Shown in pieces: positions 23,801-29,671 of a stretch of DNA of 30,441 nucleotides. Within the stretch, counting starts at the first letter, position 1. Every line of letters starts with the position of its first letter. Position numbers and translations under genes: made by a program. Below the pieces are notes generated by a model. It had not been told where the DNA came from, searched no databases, and saw nothing but the letters and a program-made list of their open reading frames with translations. Source of the DNA: Shimia sp041624275 (GTDB lineage Bacteria > Pseudomonadota > Alphaproteobacteria > Rhodobacterales > Rhodobacteraceae); assembly GCF_041624275.1 (NCBI RefSeq), contig NZ_JBFJVE010000010.1, forward strand, positions 1 through 30,441. Direction: 5' to 3'.

Positions 23801-24112
23801 ACCGTGGACGCGGACACCGCCGCGCCCGAAGAGACAGCCGGGGAAAGCGCCGAAACCGTCGATGACGGCGCTCCTGCCGAAGCTGAAGCCGAGGTCGAGG
23901 TGGCCGTTGAAAATGGCGCCGCACCCGTGGCCGATACCGAGACAGAGGCCGAGACCGAGACAGAGGCCGAACCGGAAGCCGAGGCCGAGCAGGACCAGCC
24001 TGCCGCCGAGCCGGCACCCGAATCCGAACCCGAACCCGAACCCGAGGCCGATCCGGTGCCCGAAGCGCCGAAAAAGCCCAAGCGCAAGGGCTGGTGGTCG
24101 GTCGGCGGCTGA
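20807..24112 (+). CDS. rne: Ribonuclease E (Rne/Rng family) with long acidic insertion in the S1 domain
   Basis: This 1101-residue endoribonuclease cuts AU-rich single-stranded RNA in mRNA decay and rRNA/tRNA processing and should organise a degradosome. The N-terminus MPKKMLIDATHAEETRV and GNIYLAKVTRVEPSLQAAFVDYG begin the S1 domain, which is interrupted at about 88-405 by a low-complexity Glu/Asp/Ala insertion that also holds an Arg-Ser run (SRSRSRSRSRSRG, about 114-126). The S1 domain resumes at YKIQEV...KEERGNKGAALTTYLSLAGRY. Catalytic Asp residues are D627 (AIDVNS) and D670 (VIDFIDM); the zinc link is C728-x2-C731 (CPACHGTG). The tail (about 830-1101) is disordered, with acidic blocks, poly-Arg and Arg-Ser runs, and a conserved basic-aromatic end KRKGWWSVGG. 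The start was chosen by homology; upstream in-frame codons lack it. Confidence 0.96.
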   Translation: MPKKMLIDATHAEETRVVVVDGNKVEEFDFESENKRQLAGNIYLAKVTRVEPSLQAAFVDYGGNRHGFLAFSEIHPDYYQIPVADREALMEEERAYAESQKARDEDEEEKKKPSRSRSRSRSRSRGKAKDSAKSAAASEEASAEAASDQIEGMETIDLGEDTTEDSTEGLSPMELVRDTPVEEPEAAEATEAAAEADADADSAPEEVAAEEVTVEEAAEAVDEAPEAAAPEAAPADEADETTPQPAEEAAATEEAEAAQDDTAQEDVDEDGADKDSADKDGKDGGSRTMAANTEGEDAVATRDPATGEETESAEPAEASDDADGDAEAVETSQTEAAEDDTAGDDAAETAEEDSEGEDDADETDEALPADDEDASHRKGASASEKDDSIESVADEDDSEDIRPVRKPRPRRYKIQEVIKVRQILLVQVVKEERGNKGAALTTYLSLAGRYCVLMPNTARGGGISRKITNAPDRKKLKEIAGEIDVPKGAGLIIRTAGAKRTKAEIKRDYEYLQRLWEQIRSLTLKSIAPAKIYEEGDLIKRSIRDLYNREIDEVLVEGERGYRIAKDFMKMIMPSHAKNVKNYTETLPLFARYQVESYLSGMFNPTVQLKSGGYIVIGVTEALVAIDVNSGRATKQGSIEETALNTNLEAADEVARQLRLRDLAGLIVIDFIDMDERRNNAAVEKRMKDRLKTDRARIQVGRISGFGLMEMSRQRLRPGMIEATTQPCPACHGTGLIRSDDNLALSILREVEEEGTRGRSREVLVKCPVAIANYMMNQKREHVARIEARYGMSVRIEGDVHLVSPDFTLEKFKTATRPVAEAAPVVSVDTSIMDAVDEDEAKPDETPVAVDAVDVAEAEDGKPKKRRRRRRRRGKSGAAGEDRTDTQPETGSGSGSGSGSESEADEADEPSDAQPAEAAAGAEQGDEGEAPKKSRTRSRTRSRSRSRSKAAPEEAEAETPAEAATEAATGSEENAAEVDASGVEAGQAPVAETEETTETVDADTAAPEETAGESAETVDDGAPAEAEAEVEVAVENGAAPVADTETEAETETEAEPEAEAEQDQPAAEPAPESEPEPEPEADPVPEAPKKPKRKGWWSVGG
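23477..23506 (+). repeat. Five perfect tandem copies of GGGTCT inside rne
   Basis: Five head-to-tail six-base units encode a Gly-Ser run in the disordered C-terminal tail of RNase E. A sixth, diverged unit (GAGTCC) follows. Such short repeats can gain or lose units without breaking the frame, so the length probably varies between strains. Confidence 0.9.
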
Positions 24113-24139
24113 CCTGCCGGGAGACCCGGACTGAAAACG

Positions 24140-24173
24140 AAAACCCCGCGCGCCACTTGGCACGCGGGGTTTT
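24140..24173. terminator. Bidirectional Rho-independent terminator between rne and manC
   Basis: AAAACCCCGCG (24140-24150) and CGCGGGGTTTT (24163-24173) form an 11-base-pair stem, with a small inner GCC-ACTT-GGC helix. On the plus strand it ends in TTTTCTTT and on the minus strand in TTTTCGTTTTC, so it should stop both convergent transcripts. Confidence 0.9.
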
Positions 24174-24237
24174 CTTTGCGGTGCGGGTGCCGGGAGCCGG
24201 CCGCGCCGAGCTCCGGGGTCTGCTGCGGCCTGCTGCT

Positions 24238-25686
24238 CTAACCCTTGGCGCCCTGGCCGCGGGCATAGATGTCTTCATAGCGGATGATGTCATCCTCGCC
24301 GAAATAGCTGCCGGTCTGCACCTCGATCAGAACCATCGGCAGTTTTCCGGGGTTCTCCATCCGGTGCACGGCGCCAAGCGGGATATAGACCGACTGGTTC
24401 TCGCTCACCAGCTTGACCTCGTCGTCGACCGTGACCTTGGCGGTGCCTTCGACCACGATCCAGTGTTCGGCGCGGTGGTGATGGCTTTGCAGGCTGAGGC
24501 TGGCACCGGGGTTGACCACGATCCGCTTGACCTGGAAACGCGGCCCGATCACCAGGCTCTCGTACCAGCCCCAGGGGCGGTAATCGCGGGGCAGGGTCTC
24601 GGCCTGGGCGACGCCCTGGGCCTTCAAAGTCTGCACCGCCCGCTTGACGTCCTGGGCGTGGTCCTTGTGGGCGATCATCACCGCGTCGGGCATGGCCACG
24701 GCGACGATGTCCTTCAGCCCGATACCGACCAGCTGCTGGGCCTCGCTGGTGGCCTGCAACAGCGTGTCGGAACAGTCGATGGCAGTGGCCGGGCCGGCGG
24801 TGACGATGCCGGCCTCGTCCGGGCTGCCGTCGCGCCACACCGCCTGCCAGTCGCCAAGATCCGACCAGGCGCCGCCATAGGGCACCACGGTGAGATTCTC
24901 GGCCCGCTCCATCACCGCATAGTCGATCGAGATATCCTCGAGCTGCTCCCAGGCCTCGGGGTCGAGCCGGGTGAAACCGAGATCGCTTTCGGCGCCCTCA
25001 TGGGCCTCGCGGACCCGCGCCAGCGTCTCGGGGGCGTGGCGCGCGAAGGCGGCGAGAATGGCGGTGGTGGAAAACAGGAAGATGCCGGCATTCCAAAGAT
25101 GCAGCCCGCCGGCAAGCAGGCTCTCGGCGGTGGCGAGGTCGGGTTTCTCGACAAAGCTTTTCAGCGCCTGCGGGCGGGCCGAGAAATCGGCATCGGGCTG
25201 GGTGGTGAGCTCCAGCCAGCCATAGCCGGTTTCCGGCCGGTCGGGGCGGATGCCGAACGTCACCAGCTGGCCCTCGGCTGCGGCCGGGGCGGCGGCGGTG
25301 ACGGCGTCGCGGAAGCGCGCCGCATCGGGGATCACGTGGTCCGACGGGGCCACCAGCATCAGCGCGCCGGACGACTTGTCCTCGAGCGCCAGCGCGGCGG
25401 CGCAGATCGCGGCGGCGGTGTTGCGCGCCGAGGGTTCGATCAGGATATCGGCCGGGGCGATCTCGAGCGCGGCCAGCTGTTCGATCACCACGAAGCGGAA
25501 ATCGGCGCCGGTCAGGATGCTGGGGGCGGCGAAGCCTTCGCCGCTGAGACGCCGGGCCGAGGCCTGGAACAGGCTTTCCTCGCCGGTCAGGGGGACGAAT
25601 TGCTTGGGGTAGGACTTGCGCGAAAGGGGCCACAGACGTGTGCCGGAACCGCCACAAAGAAGAATTGGATGAATGACTTGGTTCAT
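24238..25686 (-). CDS. manC: Bifunctional mannose-1-phosphate guanylyltransferase / mannose-6-phosphate isomerase
   Basis: This 482-residue enzyme makes GDP-mannose for surface polysaccharides. The N-terminal nucleotidyltransferase has GGSGTRLWPLSR (12-23) with the KQF lysine (28-30) and an FVEKP motif near residue 180; the C-terminal part is a type II mannose-6-phosphate isomerase cupin with RPWGWYESL (about 364) and QSHHHRAEHW metal-binding histidines (about 395-405). This is the usual CpsB/XanB/AlgA build and length. The ATG at 25686 follows AAAGGG by about 8 bases; the frame stays open upstream but without homology. No other polysaccharide gene is adjacent. It ends at the terminator shared with rne. 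Confidence 0.95.
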   Translation of the reverse strand: MNQVIHPILLCGGSGTRLWPLSRKSYPKQFVPLTGEESLFQASARRLSGEGFAAPSILTGADFRFVVIEQLAALEIAPADILIEPSARNTAAAICAAALALEDKSSGALMLVAPSDHVIPDAARFRDAVTAAAPAAAEGQLVTFGIRPDRPETGYGWLELTTQPDADFSARPQALKSFVEKPDLATAESLLAGGLHLWNAGIFLFSTTAILAAFARHAPETLARVREAHEGAESDLGFTRLDPEAWEQLEDISIDYAVMERAENLTVVPYGGAWSDLGDWQAVWRDGSPDEAGIVTAGPATAIDCSDTLLQATSEAQQLVGIGLKDIVAVAMPDAVMIAHKDHAQDVKRAVQTLKAQGVAQAETLPRDYRPWGWYESLVIGPRFQVKRIVVNPGASLSLQSHHHRAEHWIVVEGTAKVTVDDEVKLVSENQSVYIPLGAVHRMENPGKLPMVLIEVQTGSYFGEDDIIRYEDIYARGQGAKG

Positions 25687-25796
25687 AAATATGCCCTTTG
25701 TAAGCCTTTTGGTTATTTCTGCCTGCCCAACTGAAAAGCGCAGCCGGGGCTTGATTGCAAGGATTTTCCGGCCCGGCCCGGCAACGGTGCCCGAGG

Positions 25797-26234
25797 TCAG
25801 CCCCGGCCTGCCGGCCGCAGTTCGCCGAAGGCCTGCGGTTGCAGGATCAGATCGGCCAGCGTGTAGCGGTCCATCACCTCCATGAAGGCCGAGAGCGCCT
25901 CGTTCACCAGCCCCGGCAGGCGGCAGACCGGGGTGATCGCACAGGCATTGTCGGGCCGGAAGCATTCGACCATCTCGAAATCGGGTTCGGTCAGGCGCAG
26001 GACATCGCCCAGCCGGATCTCTTCCGGCGGTCTGCCAAGCGTGAAACCGCCGCTGCGTCCGCGTTGCGATCGCAGCATGCCGGCACTGGCCAGCGTACCG
26101 ACGATCTTCATCAGGTGGCCGCGCGAGATGTCATAGGCTTCCTGGGTTTCGTCGATCGTCACCAGCCGGTCGGGGTAGGCGGCGGTATAAAGCAGGACGC
26201 GCAGCGCATAATCCGACATCACGGTCAGGCGCAT
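25797..26234 (-). CDS. nsrR: NsrR, nitric oxide-sensing Rrf2-family repressor
   Basis: This 145-residue Rrf2 protein has a winged helix-turn-helix (1-80; MRLTVMSDYALRVL start, SRGHLMKIV recognition helix, GRSGGFTLG wing) and three cysteines C91, C98 and C104 that ligate an iron-sulfur cluster. The stretch around ACAITPVCRL and the later YTLADL match E. coli NsrR closely (CHITPACRL, YTLADL), which separates it from IscR and RirA. Nitrosylation of the cluster releases NsrR from DNA, so NO-defence genes are induced. It is divergent from DUF2249 and a di-iron repair protein, typical NsrR targets. A GGAG lies 8 bases before the ATG, which sits inside the end of a small upstream open frame. Confidence 0.92.
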   Translation of the reverse strand: MRLTVMSDYALRVLLYTAAYPDRLVTIDETQEAYDISRGHLMKIVGTLASAGMLRSQRGRSGGFTLGRPPEEIRLGDVLRLTEPDFEMVECFRPDNACAITPVCRLPGLVNEALSAFMEVMDRYTLADLILQPQAFGELRPAGRG

Positions 26235-26314
26235 GGCCGGTCTCCGGCCTGGCAGTCCGCGCCGGCGGGCAATAATGGGCGTCTTGGTGGCACGGACGGG
26301 GTTTGATCGGGCAT
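26225..26314 (-). CDS. Possible 29-residue leader peptide overlapping nsrR start
   Basis: A short frame beginning at an ATG at 26314 is preceded by a strong GCAGGAGAG ribosome site and encodes a Pro-rich peptide starting MPDQTPSVPPRRP. It stops at 26225, ten bases beyond the first base of nsrR, in a different frame. The peptide has two cysteines and no recognised family. It could couple translation to nsrR or be fortuitous. Confidence 0.35.
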   Translation of the reverse strand: MPDQTPSVPPRRPLLPAGADCQAGDRPCA

Positions 26315-26385
26315 CGGGCTCTCCTGCGGTTCGGGCGAATCTAGGCCATTCCGGCGCCCGGGTAAAAGGAAATCCGGCAATAAAG

Positions 26386-26424
26386 AAATATTGACAATAT
26401 TTTTTAAATTGCCTAGAAAGGCAA
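26386..26424. promoter_or_regulatory. Promoter of DUF2249-RIC genes covered by two perfect palindromes
   Basis: A textbook promoter for the plus-strand genes is present: TTGACA (26391-26396), a 17-base spacer and TAGAAA (26414-26419). The palindrome AAATATTG-A-CAATATTT (26386-26402) covers the -35 and TTGCCT-AGAA-AGGCAA (26409-26424) covers the -10. On the minus strand TTGCCT then 17 bases then AATATT could serve nsrR. These are natural operator candidates for NsrR; neither matches the E. coli consensus exactly. Confidence 0.65.
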
Positions 26425-26448
26425 CCTGCCACTGCAAGGAACCCTGCC

Positions 26449-26724
26449 ATGTCCGACACGTTCCAGTCCGACACGACCCAAGCCCCCCCGCCCGCGCCGG
26501 TGATCGTCGATCTGCGCCCGATGATCCCGCCGCAACGCCACGCCACGGTTTTTGCCGCGATCGAGGGGCTGGCGCCGGGGGCCAGCTTCGTTCTCATCAA
26601 CGATCACGCCCCGGTGCCCCTGTTGCGCCGCATGGAAGAGATCTGGCCGGGGCTCTACGACTTCCAGTACCTCAGCGACGGACCCGAGGTCTGGCAGGTC
26701 GCCATCACCCGCCGCAGCGCCTGA
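26449..26724 (+). CDS. DUF2249 domain protein
   Basis: This 91-residue protein carries the DUF2249 domain, recognisable from VDLRPMIPPQRH (19-31), a central ALAPGxSFVLxNDHxP-type segment and the YxFxYLSDGPEVWQV end. Such proteins often accompany nitric-oxide or denitrification genes and hemerythrin-like proteins; their biochemical role is not established. No signal peptide. AAGGAA lies 8-9 bases upstream of the ATG. It is the first gene after the NsrR-type promoter and is followed after 23 bases by the RIC-like gene. Confidence 0.85.
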   Translation: MSDTFQSDTTQAPPPAPVIVDLRPMIPPQRHATVFAAIEGLAPGASFVLINDHAPVPLLRRMEEIWPGLYDFQYLSDGPEVWQVAITRRSA

Positions 26725-26747
26725 AAACCCTTCCGGAGAGTGCCGAG

Positions 26748-27230
26748 ATGACCCAAGCCCAAGCCGTTCCCGTCGAGGATGCCGCCGAGCTGACCCTTTT
26801 TATCGAGCGCCGCTACCATGCGCGCCATCGCCAGCAACTGCCCCATCTGGTGAAGCTCGCCGCCATGATCGAGGATATCCACGCTGGCGACGCCGGCCTG
26901 CCCGCCGGGCTGAGCCTGCTGTTGCAGCGCATGGGGCAGGAGATGGAGATGCATATGCGCAAGGAAGAGATGATCCTGTTCCCCGCCATCCGGCGCGGCG
27001 GCATGCCGGGCATCGAACATCCGATCGCGGTGATGCGGGCCGATCACGAGGGCCACGCCGACGACCTTTCAGCGATCCGCAGCCTGACCCGGGATTTCAC
27101 CCTGCCGGAGGGGGCCTGTAGCAGCTGGCAGACCTTGTATCGCGATCTGGCCGAGTTTACCGAGGATCTCGGGGAACACATGCGGCTCGAGAACGAGGTG
27201 CTGTTCCCGCAATTCGAAACCGCGCGCTGA
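26748..27230 (+). CDS. Hemerythrin-like di-iron protein, RIC (YtfE/ScdA)-type without N-terminal domain
   Basis: This 160-residue protein has a four-helix hemerythrin-like fold related to RIC proteins, which restore iron-sulfur clusters damaged by nitric oxide or handle NO directly. Candidate iron ligands are H24/H27/H33 in YHARHRQQLPH, the H69-x3-E73 pair in MHMRKEE, H100 and H103 in DHEGH, and the H144-x3-E148 pair in EHMRLENE. The two H-x3-E pairs correspond to those of E. coli YtfE. The N-terminal ScdA_N (DUF542) domain with its cysteine pair is missing, so this is a short, C-domain-only form. The start at 26748 follows GGAGAG. Likely co-transcribed with DUF2249 under NsrR control. Confidence 0.87.
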   Translation: MTQAQAVPVEDAAELTLFIERRYHARHRQQLPHLVKLAAMIEDIHAGDAGLPAGLSLLLQRMGQEMEMHMRKEEMILFPAIRRGGMPGIEHPIAVMRADHEGHADDLSAIRSLTRDFTLPEGACSSWQTLYRDLAEFTEDLGEHMRLENEVLFPQFETAR

Positions 27231-27257
27231 CGGGCGGGCAGGGTCCAAGGCAAGACG

Positions 27258-27959
27258 ATGACAGATGACACCAAAGGGGGCGGCGCGGGCGGCTATGCCT
27301 CTCCGCCCTGCATGGCCCATGAAATCGACCCGACCTATTTCGATCCGCTCGGCGTCGAGGCGCAGCAGGCGCGCGATGTGGCGCGCTGGCGCCGGGCCGA
27401 GCGCGGCCGGCTGCTCGAGGCCCGGCGCGCGCTTGGGGTCGAAGGGATCCGGGCGGTCGGCGCGGCGCTGGTGCGACATGTCGGCGATGCGCTGGCCGCC
27501 CGGATCGGCAGCCGCCGGGATCTGGTGGTTTCGGTCTATTGGCCGATCAAATCCGAGCCCGACCTGCGCCCGCTGATGCAGGATCTGACCGAGCGGGGGC
27601 TCCGCGTCGCGCTGCCGCTGGTCGAAACCAAGCGCGCGCCGCTGGTGTTTCGCGAATGGACGCCACGAACCCGCATGCAGCGCGGCGACTGGAACATCCC
27701 GGTGCCGCCGCCCGATGCCCCCGAACTCAGGCCCGACATCGCGCTGGCGCCACTGGTCGGCTGGGACGATGGCGGGTATCGACTGGGCTATGGCGGCGGC
27801 TATTTCGACCGCACGCTGGCGGCGCTGGCGCCGCGCCCCTATACCATCGGGGTCGGGTTCCAGTCTGCTCGGCTGACGACGATCTATCCGCAGCCGCATG
27901 ACATGGCGCTCGACGCGATCGTCACCGAGGCCGGCGCGCAGCAGATCCGCCATCGCTGA
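27258..27959 (+). CDS. 5-formyltetrahydrofolate cyclo-ligase
   Basis: This 233-residue enzyme converts 5-formyl-THF to 5,10-methenyl-THF with ATP, returning an inhibitory folate to one-carbon metabolism (family YgfA/FAU1/FthC). The ATP-binding motif GYGGGYFDR is at about 176-184, and KSEPDLRPLM (about 98-107) and DWNIPVPP segments fit the family. The first 45 residues, including GYASPPCMAHEIDP, form an N-terminal extension that I have seen in relatives from this group of bacteria. It starts 27 bases after the RIC gene, with CAAGG as ribosome site, and may be transcribed with it. A functional tie to NO defence is not obvious. Confidence 0.92.
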   Translation: MTDDTKGGGAGGYASPPCMAHEIDPTYFDPLGVEAQQARDVARWRRAERGRLLEARRALGVEGIRAVGAALVRHVGDALAARIGSRRDLVVSVYWPIKSEPDLRPLMQDLTERGLRVALPLVETKRAPLVFREWTPRTRMQRGDWNIPVPPPDAPELRPDIALAPLVGWDDGGYRLGYGGGYFDRTLAALAPRPYTIGVGFQSARLTTIYPQPHDMALDAIVTEAGAQQIRHR

Positions 27960-28266
27960 GCGCGCCATCGCGGGCACAGGGCCCTTGCGGGGCGGGCGAA
28001 GCCGCGCCCGCTGTCCGGCCGCGCTTTGCCGGGGCCCGATGCGCGGTTTGCCAGCAATGCGAGAATCCGGCTTGCCTTTGCGGCGGCTCTCGTGCTCCAT
28101 GGGTGCCAGACCCTGGCAATAAAGGCATTGCGCGCTGCTGTCCGGGTGAGCGGAGCCAGTCTGCTCGAAACCGGGACAGGTCCTGCCCACAGGCTCTGCG
28201 CCCTGCGTGCAACCGGCTCTTTTCAGACAGAACAGGCGGCGCGCCCGCCCCAGCCGGAGACCAGCC
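27960..28266 (+). promoter_or_regulatory. 307-base gap: weak terminator hairpin and aminotransferase promoter area
   Basis: GCGGGCG (27992-27998) and CGCCCGC (28005-28011) form a 7-base-pair hairpin without T-run after the cyclo-ligase gene. The rest must hold the promoter of the aminotransferase, but no clear hexamers stand out. No credible gene is present. Confidence 0.35.
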
Positions 28267-29640
28267 ATGCTGCACAATGACCATCTTGAACAATGGGACC
28301 GGGAAAACTTCTTTCATCCCTCGACCCATCTTGCCGATTTCGCGCGGGGGCAGGCGCCGCAGCGCGTCATCAGCACCGCCTCGGGCTGCCATATCGAGGA
28401 TCGCGACGGCAATCGCCTGCTTGATGCCTTTGCCGGGCTGTACTGCGTCAACGTCGGCTATGGCCGCCCCGAGATCGCCGAGGCCATCGCCGAGCAGGCG
28501 CGCGAACTGGCCTATTACCATGCCTATGTCGGCCATGGCACCGAGGCCGCGATCACGCTGGCGAAAATGGTGCTCGACCGCGCACCCGACCACATGTCGA
28601 AAGTCTATTTCGGCCTTTCCGGCTCGGATGCCAATGAAACCAACATCAAGCTGGTCTGGTATTACAACAACATCCTCGGGCGGCCCGAGAAGAAAAAGAT
28701 CATCTCGCGTTGGCGCGGCTATCACGGTTCGGGGTTGATGACCGGCTCGCTGACCGGGCTCGAGCTGTTCCACAAGCGGTTCGATCTGCCGCTGGCCCAA
28801 GTGCTGCACACCGATGCGCCCTATTATTACCGCCGCGACAGGGCCGATCAGAGCGAGGCCGAGTTCACCGCCCAATGCGTCGCCGCGCTGGAAGAGCTGA
28901 TCGCCCGCGAAGGTGCCGACACCATCGCCGCCTTCATCGGCGAGCCGGTTCTGGGCACCGGCGGCATCGTGCCGCCGCCCGAGGGCTACTGGCCGGCGAT
29001 CCAGGAGGTGCTGGAGCGCCACGACATCCTGCTGATCGCCGACGAGGTGGTGACCGGATTCGGCCGGCTCGGCACCATGTTCGGCTCGGACCGCTACGGG
29101 ATGCGCCCAGATCTCATGACCATCGCCAAGGGGTTGACCTCGGCCTATGCGCCGCTCTCGGGGTCGATCGTCTCCGATGCGGTCTGGCAGGTGCTCGCGC
29201 GGGGCAGCGACGAGACCGGCCCCATCGGCCACGGCTGGACCTATTCGGCGCATCCGATCGGGGCCGCGGCCGGGGTCGCCAACCTGAAGCTGATTGATGA
29301 TCTGAATCTGGTCGAGAATGCCGGCACCGTCGGCGCCTATCTCAATGCGCGCATGGCCGAGGCGCTGGCCGATCACCGCCATGTCGGCGAGGTGCGCGGC
29401 ACCGGCATGCTCTGCGCCGTCGAATTCGTCAAGGACCGCGACGGCCGGACCTTCTTCGATGCCGCCGACAAGATCGGGCCGCATATCGCTGCGGCGCTGC
29501 TCGAGCAAAGCAAGGTCATCGCCCGCGCCATGCCGCAGGGCGACATCCTGGGCTTCGCGCCGCCCTTCTGCCTGAGCCGGGACGAGGCCGACCGCATCGT
29601 CGAGGCCACCGCGCGGGCGGTGGGCTCGGTGCTGGGCTGA
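28267..29640 (+). CDS. Class III PLP-dependent aminotransferase, probably for ectoine-derived diaminobutyrate or a related omega-amino compound
   Basis: This 457-residue enzyme is a class III (omega-) aminotransferase. It shows SGSDANETN (the cofactor-phosphate loop, about 119-127), RWRGYHGS (about 148-155), the DEVVTGFGR motif (about 259-267) whose Asp contacts the pyridoxal ring, and the Schiff-base lysine K288 in TIAKGLTSAY. The sequence is of the type often found in Roseobacter ectoine gene clusters. The downstream gene encodes ectoine hydrolase, so a role in transaminating diaminobutyrate (DoeD-like) or a degradation product is the best guess; general omega-amino acid:pyruvate transfer is the alternative. 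The ATG at 28267 follows GGAGA. The doeA gene begins 31 bases later, with strong operon spacing. Confidence 0.88.
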   Translation: MLHNDHLEQWDRENFFHPSTHLADFARGQAPQRVISTASGCHIEDRDGNRLLDAFAGLYCVNVGYGRPEIAEAIAEQARELAYYHAYVGHGTEAAITLAKMVLDRAPDHMSKVYFGLSGSDANETNIKLVWYYNNILGRPEKKKIISRWRGYHGSGLMTGSLTGLELFHKRFDLPLAQVLHTDAPYYYRRDRADQSEAEFTAQCVAALEELIAREGADTIAAFIGEPVLGTGGIVPPPEGYWPAIQEVLERHDILLIADEVVTGFGRLGTMFGSDRYGMRPDLMTIAKGLTSAYAPLSGSIVSDAVWQVLARGSDETGPIGHGWTYSAHPIGAAAGVANLKLIDDLNLVENAGTVGAYLNARMAEALADHRHVGEVRGTGMLCAVEFVKDRDGRTFFDAADKIGPHIAAALLEQSKVIARAMPQGDILGFAPPFCLSRDEADRIVEATARAVGSVLG

Positions 29641-29671
29641 GTGAGAAACGGAAAGCGGAAAGGAGCCACGC

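Noticed and set aside
20441..24163. 1240-codon minus-strand open frame opposite rne
   Set aside because: Composition is Gly/Leu/Arg repeats mirroring the acidic GAG/GCC codons of RNase E; no domain or ribosome site; rne itself is certain.
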